64,000 bases of DNA from Mauremys mutica. Its lineage: Eukaryota; Chordata; Testudines; Geoemydidae. The translations under genes were made by a program, and so were the position numbers. The stretch covers positions 12,791,553 through 12,855,552 of the forward strand of contig NC_059079.1 in assembly GCF_020497125.1 (NCBI RefSeq), written 5' to 3'. Every line of letters starts with the position of its first letter. Positions within the stretch are counted from its first letter, which is position 1. Below are positions 12,668 to 22,819 of the stretch, piece after piece. Below the pieces are notes generated by a model. It saw nothing but the letters and a program-made list of their open reading frames with translations. It ran no database searches and was not told the origin of the DNA.

Positions 12668-12960
12668 TGCAGGATTGCCAACTCCAAACAGCCCAGAATC
12701 CTGAGCTGGGTCCCCAAAAATCATGTATTGGGGAAAGAATGAATATGGAGGTGTTTTTCTTTGCTTTCTGGGTCTTTAGGGTGCACTTAACTCATGTTTT
12801 CAAGCTTTTCTCGACAACTATTTAGGCTAGAATCTTATTTTTTGTTAAATGGAAGCTGAGATTTTCATGCAATCACTTGACTCCAGAAGCTGGGGCTTTA
12901 ACAAAAAACATGAACTATCACGAGACTCATGATAAAATCATGAGAGCTGGCAATGCTGCA
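12668..12960. repeat. Interspersed TIR-like repeat, copy 2
   Basis: The ends are inverted repeats: TGCAGGATTGCCAACTC at the left and, on the other strand, TGCAGCATTGCCAGCTC at the right (15 of 17 match). The body shares 'actcatgttttcaagctttt' with the 9769 copy. This looks like a non-autonomous DNA transposon of about 290 bp. Confidence 0.55.
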
Positions 12961-13737
12961 ATTGCGGGATCAAGGCCTTTAACTTTAAATACTTTGATAG
13001 CTGTGTTAATTGAAGCCCTGAATGTACAGATCTTCTAAATGGTCTTAGCCTATGAAAGTCAATTGAAAAGCCTCCTAAGTGGGAGACGAAAACAAACACT
13101 TCAGTGCTTTTGAGAGGAAGTTGTGTTTTGAAGGGGACTCTGGTATTGAAGCCTTTTAGGTTAAATTGTTCATTGAGACCCTTCTCAGGATCTCACATTC
13201 AAAGGCCCCCTGATCCTGCAATCTGAGATGTACAGGTGGACTTCTACATCCAGCTGAAATTCCATTGGTGGGATGGATTTGACTGTAGGATCAAAGGGCT
13301 GAATTTTGAATTGGCATCCGTACTTCACTAAATTTGGGAATACTTAGATCCAGGACTTCGGTGTCAGGCTCATCGCTAATATTTCCATAAACAAATCATT
13401 TTTCTTCGTGGATTATTACTTCATTCATTTGAAAAAAACCTCAGTAGAATTTAATGCTCACAAAAAATACTGGATTGACAAACTCTGGAGAACAGAGTCC
13501 TCTGTCTGCATGATGAGGTACCACACTTCAAGGACAGCACATGGGCAAACTTCTCCATGCTACCCTGCTTACGTACCCTCAGGCTGCACTGTAGGGGTCA
13601 CCTTCATCGGAAAGTTCAGTCTCCTTCTCCAGTCAATCCAACCGCTGCTTTCTCTGCTTAGATTGCCAATAACAGTACTAATTCCAATATGGAGACCTGT
13701 CTACTTACACACATGAAACACTAATTCATTTTGCAAT

Positions 13738-13862
13738 GACCACTAACCAGTCAGCAGATGGTAATTTTGGCTTAGGGCTATCCTGGGGTGGATCTGAACC
13801 CATGACCTCAAGCCGAAAGATGTATCACATTATCAGTCCTCTGAGTCATCCAGGCTTCTGGT
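13738..13862 (-). repeat. tRNA-derived SINE head, minus strand
   Basis: On the minus strand a tRNA-like A-box region ('ggatgactcagaggactga') is followed by a B-box-like 'ggttcagatcc'. The spacing resembles a tRNA head, but the flanks cannot pair as an acceptor stem, so I call a SINE rather than a tRNA gene. Confidence 0.5.
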
Positions 13863-14282
13863 AACTTTAATAAATCTTGCTTTTCAACATCGCTCTTCAT
13901 TAAATGTGGATCAGATCACATAGCATTTCTTTCACTACCAAGTAATTCAGGTTTCCATTTAGTTGGCCCGTCTGATAAGTAGCTGCAGTCTTGACAATGC
14001 TGAACTGACCTTGAACTTTTGGACATTTACTGGCGCTTTTGACGTAACTACACTTTGTGGGTTACAGATGTGGTATAGAGTCATCTGCCTACTCAGTTTT
14101 GAAGATGATCTTAAAGCTGACTTGTAACATGAAAAATGAGATTAACTGAATATCACTGCATCAAAAATACAGTAAAGGGCAACCTCACTGCTCTTGGAAA
14201 AGCTGCTGAACGACTGTATTCAGTTTGTGTAGCATATCGTGTGTATTCTTTCCCCCGCATTCTTTTTACTATGAGCATATAC

Positions 14283-14445
14283 GTTATTATTATTATTATT
14301 AATTTAGTATTACTGTGCCTTGTACAGGCCCAACCAAGTTCGAGGCCCCAGGTGATGGGCAGAGTACACACACAGATAATGTCGTGTTTTACAGAAGGGA
14401 AAAATCCCATATTTAACTAATAGACATAATCTGATCCAGTTGCCA
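14283..14445 (+). repeat. (ATT)n tract and SINE remnant
   Basis: A (ATT)n run at 14284-14303 is followed by 'actgtgccttgtacaggccc' and 'gaggccccaggtgatgg', a decayed copy of the SINE/L2-like segment also seen at 4890 and 20576. Confidence 0.45.
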
Positions 14446-15028
14446 AAAGCCATTCAAATTCCAACCCATGTAGCAAGGGCTTCCTGTAGCCACAGAATCC
14501 ACACCATGCCACAGAACTGGACTCCAGAACCTAGCTTTTCAGTCTAAACAATATTGTTTCTGACTCGTGTGGTTTTGAAGTTTATACAGATCACACTTTC
14601 AAGGTTAGCTGATACCTTCATGCAGCTGCAGAAAACAGTAGCTCCGTGTGATGTGAATTTCCTCATTCATGTCAATGTGTTTTGACTCTGGACCGTAATG
14701 ATGGCATAAATCTGAATGCTGCTGAGCATTTCAGCAGACGCAGCCATCTAATTTGCTTATCCCTCAATCCCAGCCACCCCCAGAACTCCATATCTAGTTA
14801 CTAAACTTTTCCCCTCATCCCCAACACCTTTTACTATGCAGAGATGCACCATCAATACATGTGCAATATCATAAACTGAGACTGCAGGAGAGAGAAAATA
14901 AATTACATTTAATTTCAAAATAAATGTCTATTTTCTTATTTAAATGAAACTGCCAGAGAATTAGAACCAGGGACCTTACTACAGAATTGGGGTCCAACTT
15001 GTTGAGGAGTGCATGGGAAAAGCAATGA

Positions 15029-15575
15029 TCTGTTTGCCCTCCAAAAGGGCTTATTTTATACCCGGCGGACAGTGACGCCTATTAAAATCCTAGCTCAGAA
15101 CTCAGTCTTTGATAGGAACTCTGTGATTGCCAGGTGCTGTAGTTCTACAGCTGAAAGTTAGAAGACTAAGACTTCTGTATATCTACATGCATTTACCCCA
15201 GTGCAATTCATTTCATTATTGTGGGTAGCTCCAGTGGAAGAAACTAAGATGCTGGCAAACCAGGAAGACATCCAAAGCAATAATTGCTCTGGGTGGAGAC
15301 CAGAAATAAGCTGCCTGAGCTCGCATCCAGGAGGTTGGGTGGATCCAAGCTTGCATGGCTAGCGCAAGCCACCACGGGTGCCGCAATGTCAACACTGCTA
15401 TTCTTAGCGCACTAACTCCAGCTGAGCTAACACAAGTCCATCTACCCAGGCTGCAGTGCAGATACAGCACCTGGCAATCACAGAGGTCCTAGCAAAGACT
15501 GAGTTCTGAGCTAGGATTTTAATAGGCGTCACTGTCTGCCGGGTATAAGATAAGCCCTTTTGGAGGGCAAACAGA
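15029..15575. repeat. Inverted repeat: 113-bp arms, 321-bp spacer
   Basis: The left arm (15029-15141, from TCTGTTTGCCCTCC to CAGGTGCTGTA) is matched without gaps by the reverse complement of 15463-15575. By eye there are about four mismatches, so the arms are about 96% identical. The 321-bp spacer shows no repeat-family structure I can name. The arms are far less diverged than the surrounding old repeats, which points to a recent inverted duplication or a young foldback element. No target duplication was found. Confidence 0.85.
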
Positions 15576-16261
15576 CACAGCCTGGTCTATCCCTCGTTGT
15601 GCTTCGGTCAGAATACCTGCTGTCACTGAGCCAGTGTTTTACAGTCACCACTCAGATGAGAAAACATGTAATAATTGTATCTGATTTGGAAGGGGTGTTA
15701 GCTTAGGTTTATGCCCTTTCCCCTAACATCTTGGAAAGAGCTTTGACCATAAAACAATCTGCAAATCTTCCAAGATGGTAGGAAGTCTGGAGTGAAATCT
15801 AAAGACAAAAAATTTGCAAATCTCTGAAGCTGACTTGGATACCAATTCTGGATTTTCATCTAGCCTGGATGTGAATGTTAGACTTTTTTTTTTTTTTTAA
15901 GACTAAAGATATTTACAAGGTCGCTGAAGGCATCACAGGCCCAAAGCCATAGCTATCTTTACTCTTGGGCTCACGGGGCCAAATTCCCTCCTCAGACACA
16001 TGTGCAACTCCCATCTGAAATGGTGGGAAGTGCCTATGTGAGAGCAGAGTTTGGCCCATAGTAAGCAGTTTAAGAGGACACTGAAGTCTCTAAGCCACAG
16101 AGTGGTCCTTGTTTGACAGCTGTCCCATCTGGAAGGTCCTGCCTTCTGGAAACCATGACAGCATCCCTATCAGCTCAGTCCCTTTCCTTTAGTTCAGCGT
16201 GACCTAAGCCCTGTCACTTTCTTCTTTTCACCTGTTTGATATCTAGGCATCTGGCTGTAGA

Positions 16262-16611
16262 ATGGCTGCCTCTCTCCGCTATGGAGTGACCATCACTGGA
16301 GCTATCCTGCTGGTGACAGGAACGCTTTGTTTTGCCTGGTGGAGCGATGGAGAGGTGGGACCCACGTCTAATAATGATGCTATGGCTGTGCCTCATGGAG
16401 AAGCCAAAGTGGTGCCAAACTCCTCCTCCTCTAATGCACTGCTCAGGTCTGTCAGCTTCTTCTGCTGTGGCATCGGTGGCATCCTCCTCCTCTTTGGGCT
16501 TCTGTGGTCGGTGAAAGCAAATGCTCGGGGGATGTCTCGACACTATCAGTACCACTTCTCCAGAGACCTACACTACTTCACCGTGGAACCTCTTGATAAA
16601 AGGACGTGCAG
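16262..16611 (+). CDS. TMEM61: TMEM61, transmembrane protein 61, coding exon 1
   Basis: This exon gives residues 1-116 plus two bases of codon 117 of a 211-residue two-pass membrane protein of unknown biochemical function. It starts MAASLRYGVTITGAILL and has hydrophobic helices at about 8-27 and 62-83. The loop between them (about 28-60) has an N-glycosylation sequon, N53-S54-S55. Human TMEM61, as I remember it, shares 'GTLCFAWWS', 'LLRSVSF' and 'LLWSVKA', and is nearly the same length (210). The ATG is the first in the exon, shortly after a splice acceptor ending about 16246, so the 5'UTR is spliced. The donor is G|GTTAGT at 16612, phase 2. The neighbour BSND on the same strand matches the amniote locus. 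Confidence 0.92.
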
Positions 16612-16857
16612 GTTAGTGCAATCTCTGCTACCGATGACTCTCAAAAGGGAAACTATTTTTTTTAAACATGAGTTCTTTTAAACTCTAGTTTTCATTGATT
16701 TTTAGGATATCCAGGACCAGACAATAAGTAACTTACATGATTAAACTACCATACAGTAAATTGAGTGTTTATATAGGATATGATATGTTCAAAGCACTGA
16801 TCAAACTTAACCTCCCTCACGAAGGAGATGGGAGGGTTAGTTAAGTACTACTTACTC

Positions 16858-17130
16858 CAGTGTGGCCAACTATCAGGACTTTTAATCACAAGTATTCACT
16901 GTTTCTCTGAAAGCCCCAGCTGCTGGAATCAAGAGACTCTCAGCCTTTCTTTGTTAGTAAGTTTCTAGCTTTCACAACTTCAGAGAAAATCTTGAAAATG
17001 TGACCTGAGTGAACTCTAAAAGCTCAGAAACCAGAGAGCAAATAAAAGAATCCAAAACTCATGGTTTTTAAGTCAAACACATGATTTATGGGGCCCGACT
17101 CACAATGTTTGGGGTTGGCAATACCTTAGT
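16858..17130. repeat. Interspersed repeat in TMEM61 intron, copy 3 of the 'ttggcaat' family
   Basis: It runs from 'gtggccaactatcaggactt' to 'tttggggttggcaatacctt', with 'gagactctcagc' and 'aaactcatggtttttaagtc' inside. It looks like a decayed relative of 9769-9990 and 12668-12960. Confidence 0.4.
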
Positions 17131-19180
17131 ACATACCTTTTTCCTACTGTGGGCCACTAGGAGATTACTACCTTAAGAAGACAACTCTCTGTCCCAATTC
17201 CACATTTTCCCTATGGTAACTCTTGTCCTTGGTTATTTTAAAAGATAATATTAGGACTGCATTAAGACAAGGTAGAAATAAGCTCACTTTGTTGTGATGG
17301 ATGGTGCTGCTCAGATATATTTCCCATTGACCATTTTGTGTCTGCAGTATATTTCCTCTCCATGGATGTGTAGGACTGTATGCTCATTAGCATCAAAACT
17401 CCCGTAATTCCCTGTAGTCTCAATTGCTTTGTTCCCTTCGGGTTGCTTTGCAGTTTGGCTCATGTTTGCTGCTGCTCCATAGCTGGTGTCATCAGGAAAT
17501 GTGGCTGTGATTGTTTTTACCTTCGAAGGAACAGCCACCAGACAGATTGTCTCTGTGACAGGTTTCAGTTTTTGTGCCATGACCCAACAAGCTGAAGACT
17601 ACAGGACATAGATTCTTCTGCAAGAATCTGTGCAATTGAAGCCTTCTGGCAGGGCACAACTGCTTGTTTCACTTGCCTACGCGTCATTATTGTGACAGGT
17701 ACAGCTCTGCAAACTCCTTGGCAGTGTTCTGTGGCTCAACAGTGGTGTTTGCGAAACTGTGGGATGCCATAAATATTAGGGCTAGGAAAAAACAATTTGT
17801 GACATTCAACCTGATCATCCTACATTGGGTGGGGGCTTTTGCTTTAGGACCAGCTCTCTCAGCTGGTGCGAATCACCGACTGAGCCTCCCCCAAATCCCA
17901 TGGGAGTCTGGTCCATTGCCCAGTTGCTTAGTTGTGAGCCTTTTCCTTTTGCCTAACCTCAACTCTTCCTTCCTAAACTTTAGGGCAGGGCCGGAAGTGT
18001 ACCACTAACTGTAGTAGATGCTGATTTCCAGGCACGTCCCACCACCAGGAGCATGTGGCCTTTCAACACAATAGGAATTGCTGGGACTTGCTCATGACGT
18101 AACCAAACCAAGAGTCCTTCAGGCCAGCTGGCTCTGCCCATGTGCGCATTGATCTCAGCCACCATTCTCGCAGCACCATATGCAGAAGGCTATTTCAAGG
18201 CACTGTCTTAGTAATAGTAGTGGGCATCTCACCACAGCATGTGGCAGTGGTTTTCATTGACTTCACTGTCCGTACAACTAATCTCAGTCATTTTAAATAG
18301 AAGCAATTTGTATTGGACACAGGGTAAAAAAAAAATACTGAAGAAAACCATCACAACTAACTGCTAAGTAGAACAGAAATGCAGTTAGACAAAAGGCCTG
18401 ATGCAAAGTCCATTAAGGTCAGTGGAAAGATTCCCACTGACTTTGTTGGGCTTTGGGGCAGACTCCCCAGCACCCCAAAATGCACATTTAGCTACTTCAT
18501 CCGGTTTGAATCTCTGGGACTTGTTCCCAGCTCTGAATCAAAACCATTTTTTCTTCTGTACTCATGCTGTCTCTGAGTGGCTTCGGGGGATGTTTTTGAA
18601 AACAAAATAAATAACCAAGGGGGAAAAAAGCCCTTAGAAATGTCTTCTATAAATCAGGCTATGGGAAAAATAAGTCTAAAAGGAACATAAGCACTTACTG
18701 TAAAAATTCTCTCTTGGGACACAAATTACAGGCTCCTGCTCATCCAGAGGCTTTTTGGGAAGCTTGTTAAAATCCCGGGCCAGAGCCTCAGCTGGTGCCA
18801 ATCAGTGTAGTTCCTTTGGCTTCAGCGGAACAATGCTGGTGCACACCAGCTGAGGTCTGGCTCACCCATTTTGGCCTTTCTCCTGTACTGCCCCCACGAC
18901 CTGGAGGTGATTAGCCCAGTACTGGGTTCACCACAAACACACAGTTCAGCAAAGAAAGCATTGCCGTTGTGAACGAGCTCATTCCACCACGGCAGCTGTG
19001 TTGGCTTTTGCACTTGGAAACCTTTGAACAGAGCAGGGCAGGGAAAGGTCATTCTGTTTCATGGAGGGCTGCAATATTTTTAAATTTGGTTTAGTTCTGA
19101 TTTGGAATGAAACCACCAAATTCTCCACAAAGGGAATGGATCCCTGACTCCGGGGCAGTCTGCTTGGTGCCTACCCTGGA
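17131..19180. other. TMEM61 intron sequence, no other gene seen
   Basis: No coding exon is supported. Open frames at 17311-17580 and 17664-18008 lack domains and splice context. A palindromic repeat at 18778-18863 is listed separately. Confidence 0.55.
18778..18863. repeat. Short palindromic repeat, copy C
   Basis: The left arm 'ggccagagcctcagctggtg' is answered on the right by 'accagctgaggtctggctc', with the centre around 18820. It resembles the 'ccagatcctcagctggtgta' foldback repeats common in turtle DNA and is related in design to 4119-4195. Confidence 0.6.
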
Positions 19181-19188
19181 GCTGCAGG

Positions 19189-20044
19189 CAGTGATGAGCT
19201 GCCAAAATATTAACAACCGGTTCCCTCCTCCTCACCCCACAAGGGGGTCGTGCCCCCCCCTCAGGACTCCTGCCCCATCCAACCCCCCATGTTCCTTAAC
19301 AGCTCTCCCCCCCGGGACCTCTGCCCCATCCACCCCCCTTCCCTGTCCCCTGACTGCCCCCTGCCACCCCATCCAACCCCTCCTCTCATTCCTGATGGCA
19401 GCCCGGGACCCCTGCCCCATCCAACCACCCCTTTTCCCTGTCCCCTGACTGCCCCCGGAACCCCTGCCCCTGACTGCCCCCTGCTGCCCCATCCAACCCC
19501 CACTCCTTCCTGACTGCCCTCCGGGGACCCTTGCCCCCATTCAGTCCCCCTGTTCCCTGCTCTCTGACCACCCGACACTAATCCACCACCCCCAACTCCC
19601 CTGCCCTCTATCCAACCCCCTTCCCTGCCCCCTTACCGGAGGTACGGGCCGGGCCGGAGCTGTGCCGCCCGGCTGGCCGGGGTTGGGGCTGGGCCAGACT
19701 GGACACGCGCCACCCGGGGACGGGGTCGGGGGCCAGGCTGGAGCCGTGCAGCGCCTGGAGCCCTCCTCACGCCCCCGCCCCCCTGCCCCACTCACCTGCG
19801 GGAAGCCGCTGCTTCCTTCTCAGCCCTCCCAGGCTTCCCATGCGAACAGCTGATTCGCAGGAAGCCGGGGAGGGGGAGGAGAAGCCGCGGGAGCGTTCAA
19901 GGGAGGAGGCAGAGGCGGAGTGAGGTGAGCTGGGGCTGGGGGAAGGGCAGGAGCTGCTGGAGCTTTTGTTAAATTTTAAAGCCCTTTTCGGGGCTAACAA
20001 CTGGTTCCTGTGAACCGGTGGGAACCGGCTCCAGCTCACCACGG
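19189..20044. mobile_element. hAT-like non-autonomous element with C-rich minisatellite core
   Basis: The 8-mer GCTGCAGG occurs at 19181-19188 and 20045-20052 and directly abuts inverted termini: CAGTGATGAGCTG at the left and, on the other strand, CCGTGGTGAGCTG at the right (11 of 13). An 8-bp duplication is the hAT signature. The interior (about 19240-19640) is a degenerate tandem array of pyrimidine-rich units such as 'ctgccccatccaacccc' and 'tgactgccccc', followed by a GC-rich part. It lies within the TMEM61 intron. No transposase is present. Confidence 0.65.
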
Positions 20045-20554
20045 GCTGCAGGTCCTGGCTGCAGGTCCCCTGCTCTAAGGCCAACTGGCAGGTAGGCTGT
20101 CCTGGAGCCATAGACCCGGGGAGCCCTGGGCTCCCCATTTCTGAGGCAGTCTGGCAGGTGGGCTGCTGAGGAGCAGGCAGGAGCCAGGCAGGTTTCAGTC
20201 AAACCCCTGCCTGGGTTCCATTGGAAGTGAATGTCTCCGTGAAATGTTTTGTTTTCCACAAATCAGCAAACTCCAGTGAACAAATGTGTTCTTGGAATTT
20301 CCCCACCCGGCTTCCGTCCCACAGCCAGCCTGGGGCAAGTTGCTGATTTTCAAACTTGTTTGTTTGAAAAGGCCAGTTTCTCACCATAAGCGAATTGGGC
20401 AAATTCTGGCTTGCAACTAAATTAGCCCTGCTGACTGCCTGAGAACCCTGTTGACGGGTGTGTGGGTGTGAAGAGCTCCATGTAAAGAGGTGCACACAAG
20501 AAGCCACTTGCCGTGCACAGCAGGAAGAAATGTATTAGTCCTACAAACCCCAGG

Positions 20555-20650
20555 AACAATGCTGGATGTTCCTATTATTCATATTACCATGGCGCCGAGG
20601 AGCCCTCGGCATGGACCAGGACCGCCTGGTGCTTGGGGCTGTACAAACAG
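20555..20650 (+). repeat. SINE/L2-like 3' segment
   Basis: The phrases 'gaggagccctcggcatgg', 'accaggaccgcctggtgctt' and 'ggggctgtacaaacag' are a copy of the common segment ending 'ggcgctgtacaaacacag'. It lies in the TMEM61 intron. Confidence 0.55.
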
Positions 20651-21331
20651 AATTCTTGAGCATCATCTACTACCACCTTATCTACTAACTATTTACCTAT
20701 ATGCAGACCTTCCCCTTTATAGAGCATTCCTGTAACAGATGGCAACTCTAACGGTGTTCGCACTAGGCTAGGACTGAGACCCGTTGGCAGGGCAGTGTAG
20801 GACAGCTTGCACAGTGGCGGTCTGGGCGCTGCCTGGTCTGTGGATAATTCAGGTAAACACCTCACATGTAGAATTCATTGTGTTCCATTCTAATGATGAA
20901 AGTCTCCTGTGGTGACCCATGGCCACCTGGCTGTGGCATCAGTCCCCAGTTTTTGGCTCCCTTAGGTACAACAGTTTACAGACTAAGGAAGAATCATGGC
21001 TCGATGCTTTCAAGGGATCCCACAGGGTTTCTCTGGAGTGTGTGTTTGTGTCGCCATGTCCTAACACTGCAAGACAAACATCAGTCTCAAGCCAGGCCCT
21101 GTTACAGATTTAACTGAGAGGTTTGTGGCCATGGCCTTACACACATTTCCCACCCCCTTTGAAAAATAATCTCCCCTTCAAGGAAAGGGGAAGTGAGAAG
21201 ATCAAAGGTTGTGCAAATGTTTTACCTGTACACAGCCTATGTTTACTCAGCAAAACAAAGTTGAAAGGCACAAACGTTGTGTTTTTCCCAGGTTCTCCCC
21301 ACTGCTGATTAGTTAATGATTAACAGTGGAC

Positions 21332-21420
21332 ACTATTAATAATGAATAATAAATAATAATAATAATATATGTATTTGGCTTGTAGCAGCATCCAGAGACC
21401 CCGGACAGGATCTGCCCATA
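21332..21420 (+). repeat. AATAAT simple repeat plus SINE remnant
   Basis: An (AAT)n-like tract at 21332-21370 is followed by 'tagcagcatccagagacccc', a decayed SINE segment. Confidence 0.5.
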
Positions 21421-21981
21421 ACTGTTTTTGGTACCCTCATCCTCCCTTTCCTCCATTTTTCCTCCTTTCATTTGCCACACTCGCTTCTTGCCTCTTGTTT
21501 CAAATTATACCTGTCCAGGCAGGAATGCAACCTAGCAGCATGTTTGTACTGTCCTTGGCATGTTAGCACAATAAGATCTTGGATTGTCATTGGGGTCTTT
21601 GGTTCTAAATTACATGAAGATGTTTTTTAAAGACATAAATAAAGTGCGCTAGCCCCAGCTGCAACAGAATCTAGGCATCACTGGCTGGCTGAATTCCTCT
21701 AGACATCCCAGCAGAAGTAAATGCTAAAGAGCAATTTGAAGGAGAGGGTGGGAAGGAAGCTTGAAGCTATAGCATCTCTCCAGGTCTCCTGAAAACCATC
21801 TGCATGATCATGTCAGATCAGGAGAGGCCTGCACTTTGGGATGCCCAAACGCACAGACTGTTGACGCTGCAAAGTATTAACAGTTTCTCACTTTTCAACA
21901 CACCGTTATAAGCACCACCACATGGCACAGAGTGGCAACGGGCCTTCAGTACTGTGGGCATCTGTGCCTTCAGTCACTTAA

Positions 21982-22305
21982 GATGGGGCTTCTCAAATGA
22001 CTTTAATTAAAGTGGACCACACTTTCATGCAGAAAATTTCTCTTGAAACACCTCCCTTGACTTCCGTGTGATGACGACAACAGTTGCTTACATTAGTAAG
22101 TAATATGTAGCCACCCTGTAATGCAATGCTTAGCATCTGGAAGGAAGGAGAAGCCGCCAGCACCAGGGGGGCAGTAGAAGCTGTTAGATGCTGAGCACTT
22201 TTGCAACTTTTGTGTCCAGCAAGTGCTCCGTACGCCACCACCAAGTGCCCTGCAGACTCACTTTGGGACCACAGTCTAAGGACCTCTGGTTTAAGAATTG
22301 TGACT
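21982..22305. repeat. hAT-like repeat remnant in TMEM61 intron
   Basis: It runs from 'ggggcttctcaaatgact' to 'gaccacagtctaaggacctc' and 'tggtttaagaattgtg', the layout of hAT-type MITEs that begin with a 'cttctcaaa' terminus. I could not define a target duplication. Confidence 0.4.
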
Positions 22306-22533
22306 ATTCTTATGCAATTGGTAGTGGTAGGTCCCCCCATCCCCCTTAAAGAAAGAGTAACCTGGTCAAATTCAAACCTCTCTATTGGGTAGCCAGGAGT
22401 TTTGGAGCAACCGCTAGCTAATGTGATAGCTACTTTTACCTAGTCCATGTACTTCATTATAAATCCTATTTTACAATCTGATGCATTTGATTTGGTTTAG
22501 CTTGATGCAGTTTTGCTTTGCTTTTTGTTTCAG

Positions 22534-22819
22534 TGCCTGGGATGCCAATGCTGTCCCCACCTATGAAGAAGCCCTGAACTGCAGGCCTGCTCAAAGTACC
22601 CTAGATTATATACCGCCTTATCGCGGGAAGGAGGAGACTTCACCCCCTCTATATGGAGACTTAGATGAGGATGATACGTGGCCAGGTGGCCGCAGACGCA
22701 GCTCCTCAGACAGTGTGCTGCTCAGGACCATGCCATCCAGGAGGGAAACAGAGTCATGGGGCGAGCCCAGTGCTACACCCCCGCCCTGCTACGAAGACAT
22801 CAGTGTACGTGGTGTATGA
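22534..22819 (+). CDS. TMEM61: TMEM61, coding exon 2 (cytoplasmic tail)
   Basis: The acceptor TTTGTTTCAG ends at 22533. Its first base completes codon 117 (AG|T, Ser), so the phase-2 intron joins cleanly with exon 1. The exon encodes residues 117-211, an acidic, Pro/Tyr-rich tail: PTYEEA at 125-130, IPPY at 143-146, PPLY at 154-157, an RRRSSSDS cluster at 170-177 and PPCY at 200-203. Two of these fit PPxY, the class bound by NEDD4-family WW domains. That class is known; its use here is inference. The human tail, from memory, shares 'PTYEEA' and 'PPPSYESIS' but runs about 30 residues longer, so a different C-terminus or a further exon (GTACGT lies at 22804) is possible. No close canonical AATAAA follows. 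Confidence 0.9.

Noticed and set aside
19640..19860. CpG island promoter within the TMEM61 intron
   Set aside because: The GC-rich stretch lies inside the 19189-20044 transposon, so it is element sequence.
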